A stretch of DNA of 64,000 nucleotides from Acanthopleuribacter pedis (lineage in GTDB: Bacteria > Acidobacteriota > Holophagae > Acanthopleuribacterales > Acanthopleuribacteraceae). Position 1 is the first letter of the stretch. Every line of letters starts with the position of its first letter. The notes below the pieces were generated by a model, which did not search any database, was not told the DNA's origin, and saw only the letters and a list, made by a program, of their open reading frames with translations. Position numbers and translations under genes: made by a program. Positions 39,686-48,556 of the stretch are shown here, in pieces. The stretch lies in the NCBI RefSeq assembly GCF_017377855.1, contig NZ_JAFREP010000017.1, positions 1 to 64,000 on the forward strand, read 5' to 3'.

Positions 39686-40417
39686 TTAGAATGGCCAAAT
39701 GGCGTGCATCACGCGGGACAACCAACCGGGATTTTGGAGTGCGCTGACCACACCACGACCGTGGTAATACACGTTGAGATCGGCGATCTGACTGGAAGTA
39801 ATGCTGTTGTCTTTCTCAACCATCAACGGATTGACGATGCCTGACAGGAAAAACTGGACCTGTTCGCCGTTGACGCGCAGGTGTTTTTGGCCCTGCACCA
39901 CCAGATATCCGTTGGGCAGGACTTGAATCACCCGGCCCGCCACGCTGCCCGTGAAGGACTCACTGCGTCGGGTCGTGCCCTCGCCCTCGTGGGAAGAATC
40001 GCTGGAGGCGCCGACCAGGGTTCCATCCGTGGTGCCGGCACCGAAAAACTGCGTGTGGGTTTTTTCAAGACCCAGCAAGTTGGGGACCTTCAATGAGGTT
40101 GAGTTGGTGCGTTCTGTGTCCGTGCTGGCATCCGTGGTCGCATTGAAATTCTCTTGGATGCGGATCAAAATGATGTCGTTCATGCGAAAGGCTTTGGTAT
40201 CCGAGATCAAACCCGATGCCAGGTTTTGATCGCTGAACAAGCTGCCCGGTGCATAAACTTCCGGTGCCGGCGTGTAGTCGGCTTCGAAGGGTGAAACCGC
40301 CGGGGGTGGGCCTTCAATTAAGCCGTGGTGGCGCAGGGCACAGCTTTGGGTGAGCAGTGCGCAAACCGCGCACAAGGTGGTTAACCGTATGATTTGTTTT
40401 GCTTTCTGAGACATCAT
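39686..40417 (-). CDS. flgH: Flagellar L-ring protein
   Basis: Outer-membrane lipoprotein that forms the L ring around the flagellar rod. 243 residues with a lipoprotein signal (LCAVCALLTQSCALRH, lipobox cysteine at LTQSC). The FlgH-typical SLFSDQNLASGLISDTKAFRMNDIILIRI and the closing VVQGQKHLRVNGEQ and SGIVNP strands are present. GGAGGAACG precedes a double ATG. No flgI (P ring) follows, which is unusual because flgH and flgI are normally adjacent. The presence of FlgH indicates an outer membrane. Confidence 0.92.
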   Translation of the reverse strand: MMSQKAKQIIRLTTLCAVCALLTQSCALRHHGLIEGPPPAVSPFEADYTPAPEVYAPGSLFSDQNLASGLISDTKAFRMNDIILIRIQENFNATTDASTDTERTNSTSLKVPNLLGLEKTHTQFFGAGTTDGTLVGASSDSSHEGEGTTRRSESFTGSVAGRVIQVLPNGYLVVQGQKHLRVNGEQVQFFLSGIVNPLMVEKDNSITSSQIADLNVYYHGRGVVSALQNPGWLSRVMHAIWPF

Positions 40418-40438
40418 GACGTTCCTCCGCGTCCCTGC

Positions 40439-41386
40439 TTAAGGTGTCAGTTCGACGACCACGCTGCCGTCGGCGTTGACGAGGCCGACGAAAATTTTTC
40501 CGGTTTGTAGGTTCTTGAGACGGACATGGTCGCCCGCCGAGCCGTTGTCCATGGCCATCGCTTTCATGCGTACCTTCAGGCTGCCGTTGCGGGCGGTGAC
40601 GCGGGTCGGTTGGTTGCGGATCACCAAGGGGGTGATCGCGACTTGGTGTTTGGTCAGGACCGAACCCGCGCGAATCATGGTGCGTGCGCTGATCTGGGAA
40701 AACTGTTCCGGGGTCACGAGCGGGGCGTTGATGTGGTCGAGGCGGCGGTAATCCCAGGTGACGTCGTCTTCACCAATGATTTGGCCTCGTTCCATGTCGC
40801 GGTTGAGCGTGGCTACCAGGCGTTCCACGCTAATCGTGGTTTGCACCAGCACCGTGCGGAACACCCGGTCGTTGACACGCAGGTCCACTGAAAGCGAGTT
40901 GCGACCCACCAAACCGCGGTTGCCGCGTTTGCGAATGTTGTAGGTTAATTTTCCCGGCGGCACTTTGCCGATGCGTGGGGTGACGATACGTTCCATGCGG
41001 TAATCGTTTTCGGGTGATGATTGCTGCTCGATCCAATGACGTACCGCCTCCTCGAGGTTTGCGGGCGAGAAGTCGCGACCGGCACGACTGACCAATACCG
41101 AACGTGCGCCCTGCCATTGGTAGTTGCCGCGGTAGCCGTTGACGCGCAGAATTTGCTCCACTTGGAAGGTTCGCAGCACCCGTTTTCCTTGGATCGGCGG
41201 GGCCGAGGTGATCGGGTAATTCTTGAAACCCATTTGCTTAACGCGTTGGTAACTGTCGCTTTGAAGAACGTCGGAAAGCGTGACCTTTTCGGCGTTGACC
41301 GTGACCTCTTGACGCAGGGCCAGCGAGAGCACGTTGTTTTCGGCGTTTGCCCAGAGCAACATGCAAAATCCCATCAGTGTCATCAT
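40439..41386 (-). CDS. flgA: Flagellar P-ring assembly chaperone FlgA
   Basis: Periplasmic chaperone for P-ring assembly. 315 residues with a short signal (MTLMGFCMLLWANA), a middle variable region, and an SAF domain from about 195 (VATLNRDMERGQIIGEDDV, RAGSVLTKHQV). The C-terminal strand domain reads VRLKNLQTGKIFVGLVNADG, matching the FlgA ending VRVRNLSSGK-type pattern. It starts 10 bases after the flgG stop, with GGAGCGGG upstream. The N-terminal part is longer than in E. coli FlgA (about 219 residues), as seen in other phyla. Confidence 0.88.
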   Translation of the reverse strand: MMTLMGFCMLLWANAENNVLSLALRQEVTVNAEKVTLSDVLQSDSYQRVKQMGFKNYPITSAPPIQGKRVLRTFQVEQILRVNGYRGNYQWQGARSVLVSRAGRDFSPANLEEAVRHWIEQQSSPENDYRMERIVTPRIGKVPPGKLTYNIRKRGNRGLVGRNSLSVDLRVNDRVFRTVLVQTTISVERLVATLNRDMERGQIIGEDDVTWDYRRLDHINAPLVTPEQFSQISARTMIRAGSVLTKHQVAITPLVIRNQPTRVTARNGSLKVRMKAMAMDNGSAGDHVRLKNLQTGKIFVGLVNADGSVVVELTP

Positions 41387-41396
41387 GACCCGCTCC

Positions 41397-42182
41397 TTAT
41401 CGCTTCAGACCGGTGATTTCACCGAGGACCGTGTCGGCCGTTCTCACCGAACGCGAGGTCACCTCGAACGCACGCTGGCCGATGATCAGGTTGATCATTT
41501 CTTCCGCCACATCAACGTTGCTGCTTTCCAGGAAGTTGGACTGAATTTCCCCGATGCCGGGGCTGCCCGGAACCCCTGTGACCGGTGCGCCGGAGGCGTT
41601 GGTTTCTTGGTAAATGTTGCCGCCCATTGCTTTTAAGCCGCTGGGATTAATGAAGGTCGAGAGATTGATTTGACCCAGGTTTTGCAAGTTGGCGTCGCCC
41701 GTGTCGGCGGTAACCGTGCCGTCCGTACCGATGACGATGCTGCGTGTTTCCTGGGGAATCGTGATGTTGGGGTTGAGCAGGTAACCCTGGGAGGTTACCA
41801 ACTGACCGGTTGCGTCCAAGGTGAAGCTGCCGTCGCGGGTGTAACCTGCCGTGCCGTCGGGCAGGGTGACCTGGAAGAAGCCGGAGCCCGTGATCGCTAA
41901 ATCGAGCGAGCGGTTGGTGTTTTTGAGGCTGCCTTGGTCGAATAAACGGTTGGTTGCCACGACTTTGGAACCCAAACCGATTTGAATGCCGTTGGGGGTT
42001 TCCGTTGTGTTGCTGGTGCCGGAGCCCGGTGCCGCCAGCGTTTGGTACAACAGATCGTGGAACTCGGCGCGGACCCGCTTGAAGCCCGCCGTATTGACGT
42101 TGGCCAAGTTGTTGGAAATCGTATCGAGGTTCTTTTGTTGGGCGTTCATACCCGAAGCCGATGTCCAAAGTGCTCTCATCAT
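41397..42182 (-). CDS. flgG: Flagellar distal rod protein
   Basis: Forms the distal rod of the flagellar basal body. 261 residues. The N-terminal signature LWTSASGMNAQQKNLDTISN and NNLANVNTAGFKR, the central RSLDLAITGSGFFQV, and the C-terminal LESSNVDVAEEMINLIIGQRA-type heptads are all characteristic. It starts 22 bases after flgF. Length and ends are intact. Confidence 0.95.
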   Translation of the reverse strand: MMRALWTSASGMNAQQKNLDTISNNLANVNTAGFKRVRAEFHDLLYQTLAAPGSGTSNTTETPNGIQIGLGSKVVATNRLFDQGSLKNTNRSLDLAITGSGFFQVTLPDGTAGYTRDGSFTLDATGQLVTSQGYLLNPNITIPQETRSIVIGTDGTVTADTGDANLQNLGQINLSTFINPSGLKAMGGNIYQETNASGAPVTGVPGSPGIGEIQSNFLESSNVDVAEEMINLIIGQRAFEVTSRSVRTADTVLGEITGLKR

Positions 42183-42204
42183 GGCGGTTACTCCTTAAGC
42201 TGCC

Positions 42205-42975
42205 TTAGCGTGGGCCGAGGCTTTGAATCGCGCGGTCGTTCTGCGCGTCAATGGTTTTAATCGAGCGGGTATTCATTTCGTACGCGCGCTGCATTTCGAT
42301 CAGGCGCATCATCTCTTGCGCCACGTTGACGTTGCTCATTTCCAAGCTGCGTTGGTTCATCTCGCCTTGCGGCTGTTCCACGTTGACCTCGACCGCTTGG
42401 GGATCGAGGTTGGCAAGGAGGTTGTTTTCCTCCGGGACCAGCGCTGCTTTATCCTGAAAGGTCACCAGCGCAATGCGGCCGACCTCGTTTTGTTCTTGGT
42501 ACACCCGGCCTGATCTGTCGATCACCAAATCGCGGGCGTTGGGGTTGAGGGTAATCGGGTTACCGTTACGTCCCAGTACCTCGTAACCTGCTTGGGTAAC
42601 CAGGGTTGCGCGGTTCGCCTCCGCGCCGTTGGGGCGAATGGTAAATTGGCCGTTGCGGCTGAAACGCGGGCCGAACGGTGTGTTTAATTTAAAGAAACCC
42701 TCGCCTTGGATCGCCAAGTCCAGGTTGTTGCCTGTTTGGCGGATCGCGCCTTGCTCTGAATGAATAAAAATCCCGCCCGCGACGGGTTGGTTGTTCGTGG
42801 CGCCGTTGAGCGGGTTCCGGGGGCCGTCTTCAAGCGCAAGGTTCAGCGTGCGGAAAAACGGCGTGGTTTTGCGAAAACCCGTTGTATTGATGTTGGCCAA
42901 GTTGTTGGACGCGGCGTCCAGTTCCAATTGGCGGGCGATTAAGCCCTGCGCCGCCGTGTACAATTCTGATCGCAT
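42205..42975 (-). CDS. flgF: Flagellar proximal rod/hook-basal body protein
   Basis: Rod protein of the FlgF type, paralogous to FlgG. 256 residues with LYTAAQGLIARQLELDAASN, NNLANINTTGFRK, LDLAIQGEGFFKL and the C-terminal MSNVNVAQEMMRLIEMQRAY. It is first in a flgF-G-A-H order, with GAGGTG before the ATG and a sigma-54-like promoter about 25-40 bases upstream. The assignment as FlgF rather than another rod protein rests on its length and its position before flgG. Confidence 0.9.
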   Translation of the reverse strand: MRSELYTAAQGLIARQLELDAASNNLANINTTGFRKTTPFFRTLNLALEDGPRNPLNGATNNQPVAGGIFIHSEQGAIRQTGNNLDLAIQGEGFFKLNTPFGPRFSRNGQFTIRPNGAEANRATLVTQAGYEVLGRNGNPITLNPNARDLVIDRSGRVYQEQNEVGRIALVTFQDKAALVPEENNLLANLDPQAVEVNVEQPQGEMNQRSLEMSNVNVAQEMMRLIEMQRAYEMNTRSIKTIDAQNDRAIQSLGPR

Positions 42976-43000
42976 CGTTCACCTCGCGGCGAACTTCTAA

Positions 43001-43016
43001 ACCAAGAACTGTGCCA
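43001..43016 (-). promoter_or_regulatory. Candidate sigma-54 promoter of the flg operon
   Basis: Read on the - strand: TGGCAC, five bases, TTGGT. The -24 element is perfect; the -12 element has G for the usual C in TTGC. The spacing is right for sigma-54, and it lies about 26 bases before the flgF ATG. Confidence 0.5.
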
Positions 43017-43821
43017 AAAGTTGCAGGTTTGGGTGCTTGCCTTTTTAAGGTTTTTAAAATGAATGGGTTGTGGTCGCATTACGGCGAGGCTCTTAGCAGG
43101 GTGTTTTCCGCGAAAAAAGGCTCTGTGTAGAGTAAGTCATTTTAATAGAGTGGCTTGGGTCGCTTGTTTCTGGTTCTGGGAGAAGCATGTTGCCGGGATG
43201 CAATTTTTGCCGGGTTACTTTGGCGCTCTTTCGCGCTGAGGGGGAAAGGACCGGCTGTGCTTGATGAACTCAGATGTTGACATCGTTGGTTACGCATCTT
43301 GCGACTTAAGATGATTGCTCAATGAAAGATAAGTTAGGCGGTCATAATTCAGTGTTAGTAATATGAAATCGGCGTTTGTGAACCATGGTTGGGTTGTGTT
43401 TAGTTTTGCGTTTTTTCGCTACCCGCGCTTCTTAGGGTTTGCCCCCTCCCCACCAAACCTACTTCCCTGTCTGGGGGCTGACGGCAACAAAGGGTCGAAC
43501 ACTGTCGGCTTCCGAAAAGGCTGATTCATGAGAATCGAATAGAACAACCCGTTTGAGGTAAAAGATCAGGGGAAGTCTATTGATATCATTTGCTTGCGAA
43601 AGACGGTCCCGCGTATGTGGCTGGTTTTGGTTTAATTCGACCATGTTGGTTGGTTCTCAGGCAGACCCCGTCGGGATGCGTGGAACGAGATAAGGCGTGG
43701 GAAGGTATGGGGGAATAACATTATTTTAATCAGATCGTTATGAAAAACGGTTCTAACAAATGGGGCCTGCGGGAAGGTAACCCGCCGGGTCCTTGGTTGT
43801 GGTGCCCGGCGGATTGCTTGC
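43017..43821. other. Long gene-poor intergenic region
   Basis: No convincing gene. A 61-codon frame at 43459-43644 (-) lacks a good start signal. GCGCTTCTTAGGGTTT (43425-43440) closely matches the right end of the dispersed inverted-end element, but the rest of that element is absent. Confidence 0.45.
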
Positions 43822-45798
43822 TTAGTTACAGGTTTCGTCGATGTTGATGTACAGGAAGTCGCGCAGGTCGATCATGCCGTCGTTGTTGGGGTCACGGGCG
43901 ACTTGGCGGCGCCAGTCTTGAATCAGCTCGCGCAGATCCTTGATGTCACTGCAGCCGTCGCCGTTCACGTCCTCGAATGCGTCGTCGGCCGCTACCAAAA
44001 TTCGCGCTTGGGCCGTGCGTTGGTTGGGACCGTCTTCGCCGACGCGTAATTCAACCACGGTCGTTTCCGTCAGGCGCGGTAAGGTGATTTGTGCGTCTGA
44101 TCCACTCGCCAAGACACGATTTGAAGTGACGTCAATCCATTGCCATTGAGTGCTTCCGCTCATGCATTCGAATGCCGCTTGCAGTTGCACCGGCCTTACG
44201 CCCTGCGCCGTCAGCCGTGGACGCACTTGGACATTGGCCGCGTCCACGCCGACCATCGCTGTTTCCGTGGTGAGATCGCCGCAGGCACTGGTGATCACGC
44301 AATAATAGGTGCCCGCACCATCTAGGGAAACGGTGCCCAAGGAAAGCACCGCGCCGGTTGCCCCGTCGATGGGTTGGCCGTTTTTCCGCCATTGGTAACC
44401 GAGGTTCAGCCCGGTAGCGTCGACGCGTAATTCAGCTTGGTCCCCGACGCACAAAGATAAACTGGCCGGCTGGTTTTCAATGGTGGGCGGGTTGCAGGTG
44501 GTGGGGATACAGTCGGGCTCTCGTGCCGCGACCCGTTCCACGTGGCCCAGCATCTGGGCAGGCACCCGTTCCGGGCGGTCGCCGTGGGGATGATCCAACC
44601 CCATCGTCAGGCTGATGTTGCTCATGCCGCCCGACAGCAGGTGGCAGTAGCTGAGGATGGTGCCGCAGCCCGCGCCGCGTTCATCGCAGGGCAAGGTTTT
44701 GTCTTCATTCGTGCACTGGTCGTAGCACTTATCAATCGGTGGGTTGTAGCAGTGCGTGTGGCCCGAACCAAAGTTGTGGCCCAGCTCGTGCGCCACAACG
44801 ACAATGTCCCAAACCGAACGGGGGTTGTCGAAGTTGAAACTACCTGAAAGGTTGGCGCTGACCGAATAACCGTTACTCCGAGAACAGAGTTGGCTGCCCC
44901 AGGCCACGCCGCCGCCAAGCCCGCGTGAACTGAGGAAGGTCGCCAGGGTGCGGTTGACCTCCGTGCGGTTGGCGCGCCAATAATCGCGAAATTCATGCAA
45001 TTGATCACCCGTGTTGCCCGCGGTCCAAGGATCGTCGCTGGTCTCCCACAGGAAGGTGTCGCCCACCAGGGTTTGTGTGCCGAGTTCGCGTTCGTATATC
45101 AACGAGGTGTAACCGATTAAGTCGCCGATGTAGTCCAGCGCGGCTTGGCGACCGCCCAGTCGCGATAAAAACTCGTGATCCGTTTCCACCGCGATGGTGG
45201 TCATGTACCTGGCGCTTAATAACTCGGCGGGAATCGCCAGTTGTTCCGGGTGCAGCATGGGTGGTGCGCCCGGTAAGTCCACGGGCGCCTCGATTTCGTC
45301 AGCCTTGCATTCAAACGGCGGCATTTCGGCCAAGCTTTCCCTTGCCAAGGGGGTTGCCGCGATGACCGGATCCTGAGCGCGGGTTTGGTCCCACTGAAGC
45401 GACCAGAACTGGTTGGCGTCGGCAATCAAGCCGCGCACATCACCGCTCTCCGCCACCGTCATGAAAACCCGTGTTTGAGGACGGCCGGCAACCGTGCCGC
45501 GGTAGTAGGCATGCTCGGGTGGTGCGCTGATTTCCTCGCCTTGGTCGGTAGCGACCACCACGCGGGCATTGGGGTGAAAAACGAGAAAGCGTTCGAGAAC
45601 CAGGCTCGTTTCCTCGCCGTCGGCTTCAAGCTGGAGGCCGTGGACCACCAACACGTCGTTGACTGCCGGTGAGAAGGCGTCCAATTCGAAGTTGGGCGCG
45701 GCGACATGGGTTTCGGTGGATTGGGCAGTGGCCTGCAAGCAGCAGAGACACCAAAATGCGAAAACCACACGTTTGAAGGGTAGAACATACTTGAACAA
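43822..45798 (-). CDS. Secreted metzincin metalloprotease with Ig-like and dockerin-like ends (paralog 1)
   Basis: 658 residues. The TTG start follows GGGAGGATTCC and opens a signal peptide (FKYVLPFKRVVFAFWCLCCL). A prodomain-like region of about 160 residues leads to a reprolysin-type catalytic domain with the zinc motif HELGHNFGSGHTH near residue 336 and a downstream Met-turn candidate (SGGMSNISL). Then comes an Ig-like domain (QPASLSLCVGDQAELRVDA, GTYYCVIT). The C-terminus has two EF-hand/dockerin-like calcium loops, DVNGDGCSDIKDL and DPNNDGMIDLRDF. It is likely an exported protease with disulfides. A close paralog lies immediately upstream. Confidence 0.9.
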   Translation of the reverse strand: MFKYVLPFKRVVFAFWCLCCLQATAQSTETHVAAPNFELDAFSPAVNDVLVVHGLQLEADGEETSLVLERFLVFHPNARVVVATDQGEEISAPPEHAYYRGTVAGRPQTRVFMTVAESGDVRGLIADANQFWSLQWDQTRAQDPVIAATPLARESLAEMPPFECKADEIEAPVDLPGAPPMLHPEQLAIPAELLSARYMTTIAVETDHEFLSRLGGRQAALDYIGDLIGYTSLIYERELGTQTLVGDTFLWETSDDPWTAGNTGDQLHEFRDYWRANRTEVNRTLATFLSSRGLGGGVAWGSQLCSRSNGYSVSANLSGSFNFDNPRSVWDIVVVAHELGHNFGSGHTHCYNPPIDKCYDQCTNEDKTLPCDERGAGCGTILSYCHLLSGGMSNISLTMGLDHPHGDRPERVPAQMLGHVERVAAREPDCIPTTCNPPTIENQPASLSLCVGDQAELRVDATGLNLGYQWRKNGQPIDGATGAVLSLGTVSLDGAGTYYCVITSACGDLTTETAMVGVDAANVQVRPRLTAQGVRPVQLQAAFECMSGSTQWQWIDVTSNRVLASGSDAQITLPRLTETTVVELRVGEDGPNQRTAQARILVAADDAFEDVNGDGCSDIKDLRELIQDWRRQVARDPNNDGMIDLRDFLYINIDETCN

Positions 45799-46208
45799 AG
45801 GAATCCTCCCAAAATTGGTCCAATAAATGGATGGTTCGCCCGCGATTCGATTCGCGGGATCGTGGTTGAGAGGACGGTCACGCAATGGAATGAGACGTGA
45901 GGGTGGCCGTTCGCCCCATGTGTGGCGAAAAGAAAGGCAATCCCCTAAATTGGCAGGATAATTTTTCCGTCTGTAGAACTATTAATGTGAATCCATAAAA
46001 AAGGATCGAAACGGCGTGACACATCAACCATCTGATAATAAAAAAGCATAGCGAAGAGGAACGGGTTAATGGTGAAAAAGCCAAGGCCGGTAGAATATGT
46101 CACAATTGAAACCATGTTATGATCTAATTTGACACAGGTGTCATTAAAAATAGTTCGTCGTTTGCTTTTTAAACTATATAAAAACCTTCAGCTTTGCCGT
46201 GATTCGGC
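45799..46208. other. Intergenic between the two protease genes, no gene seen
   Basis: AT-rich compared with the flanking genes. No terminator with a clear T-run or promoter was recognised. Confidence 0.4.
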
Positions 46209-48170
46209 TCACAGGCAACCATCGTGGGTGTTGAGGTACAAAAAGTCCAACACCGAGAAGCGGCCGTCGCCGTCGGGGTCGTTGTCTGCTGATCGGGGCC
46301 AGTTAACGGCGAGGGCCGTGATATCCCTGGGATCGTTGCAGCCGTCGCCGTTGACATCGTGGTGCCCTTCATCGCGGGCCGCCAGCACCCGTGCCGTGCC
46401 GATCACCACCGCGTTGGATCCTTCGCCAAACCGTAAGGCCACGGTTGTTGCACCGGGCAACGCGGGCAAGGTTGCCGTGGCCTGATTGGTAAAACCCAGG
46501 GCTTGTCCTCGCGTCCGGTCGAACCAATGCCAGTTGGAAAAATCACTGGTGCATTCCAGGTTGGCGCGCAGGGTGATTGGTTTTAGGCCTTGAATCACAA
46601 ACGACGGGGCAACCGTCGCCGCGTTTTCAGCGACTTCGATTTTAGCGGTGCGGCTCGTAACCATGCCACAAGCCCCTTCGATGACGCAGTAATAGGAACC
46701 CCTGTTTTTCTCATCTACCTTGTTAAGTTCGAGTTGTGCGTGGGTCGCATTCGGTATCGCGTGGCCCTCTTTGAACCACTGAAACCTTGTTTGGTCGCCG
46801 ATCACTTCCACGGTTAGGCGGATGCTGTCTCCGAAACACAAGCGGGCGTCCGCCGGTTCCCGGGCGATTTTAGGAGCCGCGCAGCCGCGTGGGAGGCATG
46901 TGGGTTGTTGGTTGGCGACGGCTTGCACGCGGCGTTGCATGTTTTGGGGAACCCGCTCCGGCTGGAACCCATGGGGGTGGCCGAGTCCTAGGGTGAGCGC
47001 GATATTGGCTTGTCCGCCGCTGATCAGATGGCAATAGCTCATGATGGTGCCGCAGCCGCCACCCGCGTCACCGCAGGGTAATGATCGCCGCTGGGGTACA
47101 CATTCGTCGCTGCACTGATCCACGGCAGGGCTCATGCAGTGGGTATGCTCGGCGCCGAAATTGTGCCCAATCTCGTGGGCGACAATGGTCAGGTCCCAGG
47201 TGGTAAAAGGGTTATCTGTGTTGAAGGCGCCACTTAGGTTGGTCGAGACCGAATAACCGCGCCGTGGATCACAGAGTGCGTCGAGCCAGGCATATCCGCC
47301 GCCCAACCGTCGACCGCTTAAGAAAGTGGCCAGGGTGCGTGGTGTCCCGCGATGTTCTTGGTTCCAATAATCGCCGAACTCCTCGATTTGGGCGACCGGA
47401 TCTGTCGCGTGCCACGGATCGAATTGATCCGACCACAACGAAACATGGCCGATGGATAGTTGGGTTGATAGTTCTCGTGTGTAAATGACTGAAACCGCGC
47501 CGATTAGATCGCCGAGGTAGTCCAGTGCCTGATCCGCGCCGCCTGCTTGATGGTAAAACTCGAAATCGCTTTCAATTGCCAGTGTCGCCGTGTAAGTGTC
47601 GCCCAGGAGTTCTTTAGGCAGCGGTGCCGGTGCAAGGGGGCGGTGCCAAGATGGGGGAACCGCGGGGCCGTGTTCCTTTGCCGCGCCGCACTGATAGGCT
47701 CGGGGAGCAGAAGGCTGGTGAGAAGTGCGGGCTAGGGCGGTAAGGTTTTTGCCGGCAGCTTCTTCGCCGAATTGCCAGGTAACCCCGCCGTCAGTGATCA
47801 GGCCGCGTTTGTCGCCGTTTTCATCAATTGTGAGGAACACACGGGCGTTGGGTTTGCCGATGATTGAGCCGCGGAAATAGGCGTGTTGCGGTGCTTGGAG
47901 AAGGGTATCGCCGTCGCGGCCGTGGACGACAATTTCGCTGTCCGGGCGAAACACCAAAAAACGTTCCAACTGCAAATCAACGGCGGCTTTGTGTCCTGGC
48001 AGATGCAAGCCTTGGATGGTCCAAGCTTCATGGATACCGAGTGAAAAGGCATCGAGGGCGAGATTGGCGTCGCCTACGTGAGAAATGATGGGTGTGGTCG
48101 ACCATAGTGGTGTCAGCCACGCGCAAAGCCACAGCAGACGCCACGATTTCCAAACAGGGAAACGAAGCAA
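46209..48170 (-). CDS. Secreted metzincin metalloprotease with Ig-like and dockerin-like ends (paralog 2)
   Basis: 653 residues with the same architecture as the neighbouring protease: signal peptide (KSWRLLWLCAWLTPLW), prodomain, HEIGHNFGAEHTH near residue 332, SGGQANIALTLGLGHPHG after it, an Ig-like domain (REPADARLCFGDSIRLTVEV, GSYYCVIEG), and C-terminal calcium-loop pairs DVNGDGCNDPRDI and DPDGDGRFSVLDF ending NTHDGCL. The start is TTG with GGAG seven bases upstream. The pair evidently arose by tandem duplication and has since diverged. Each has its own upstream region, so they may be expressed separately. Confidence 0.9.
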   Translation of the reverse strand: MLRFPVWKSWRLLWLCAWLTPLWSTTPIISHVGDANLALDAFSLGIHEAWTIQGLHLPGHKAAVDLQLERFLVFRPDSEIVVHGRDGDTLLQAPQHAYFRGSIIGKPNARVFLTIDENGDKRGLITDGGVTWQFGEEAAGKNLTALARTSHQPSAPRAYQCGAAKEHGPAVPPSWHRPLAPAPLPKELLGDTYTATLAIESDFEFYHQAGGADQALDYLGDLIGAVSVIYTRELSTQLSIGHVSLWSDQFDPWHATDPVAQIEEFGDYWNQEHRGTPRTLATFLSGRRLGGGYAWLDALCDPRRGYSVSTNLSGAFNTDNPFTTWDLTIVAHEIGHNFGAEHTHCMSPAVDQCSDECVPQRRSLPCGDAGGGCGTIMSYCHLISGGQANIALTLGLGHPHGFQPERVPQNMQRRVQAVANQQPTCLPRGCAAPKIAREPADARLCFGDSIRLTVEVIGDQTRFQWFKEGHAIPNATHAQLELNKVDEKNRGSYYCVIEGACGMVTSRTAKIEVAENAATVAPSFVIQGLKPITLRANLECTSDFSNWHWFDRTRGQALGFTNQATATLPALPGATTVALRFGEGSNAVVIGTARVLAARDEGHHDVNGDGCNDPRDITALAVNWPRSADNDPDGDGRFSVLDFLYLNTHDGCL

Positions 48171-48556
48171 GGATTGTCTCCAAAAAATGTTAATAGATAA
48201 GCCAAAAAAATCGGCTTAATTTTTGTAGAGCGAGTTGTTCAAAACCTGCATGAGAAATCATAAAAAACAGGCGTTCTGAAGTGGCCTGAGGTTATGAAAA
48301 GACCGGTATGATTTGCAAAAGAAATGAGCAGGCCGGCTTAGCCACATGTGTTGGTTGCACCGTGACGAAAACGCATCGGAATACCGATGTTTTGATATTT
48401 TAACGGGTGCTTCTCTGGTGGAAAGGTTTAACCCCTAAGCGGTAGAAAAGATCACACAACAAACTACAAAGCGACTCGAAAATGACGATCCGGGTCACAT
48501 TTTTGTGGCGTCTTAAGGGGGCAGTGATGCGTCAAGCCGGTTGGAAGACGTTGTCT
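48171..48556. other. Intergenic, no gene seen
   Basis: AT-rich segment upstream of protease paralog 2 and downstream of the U32 gene pair. No strong hairpin was recognised. Confidence 0.4.

Noticed and set aside
43459-43644. 61-codon frame in the gene-poor region between flgF and the protease genes
   Set aside because: No convincing start signal, no family, and no hydrophobic or domain pattern; considered chance.
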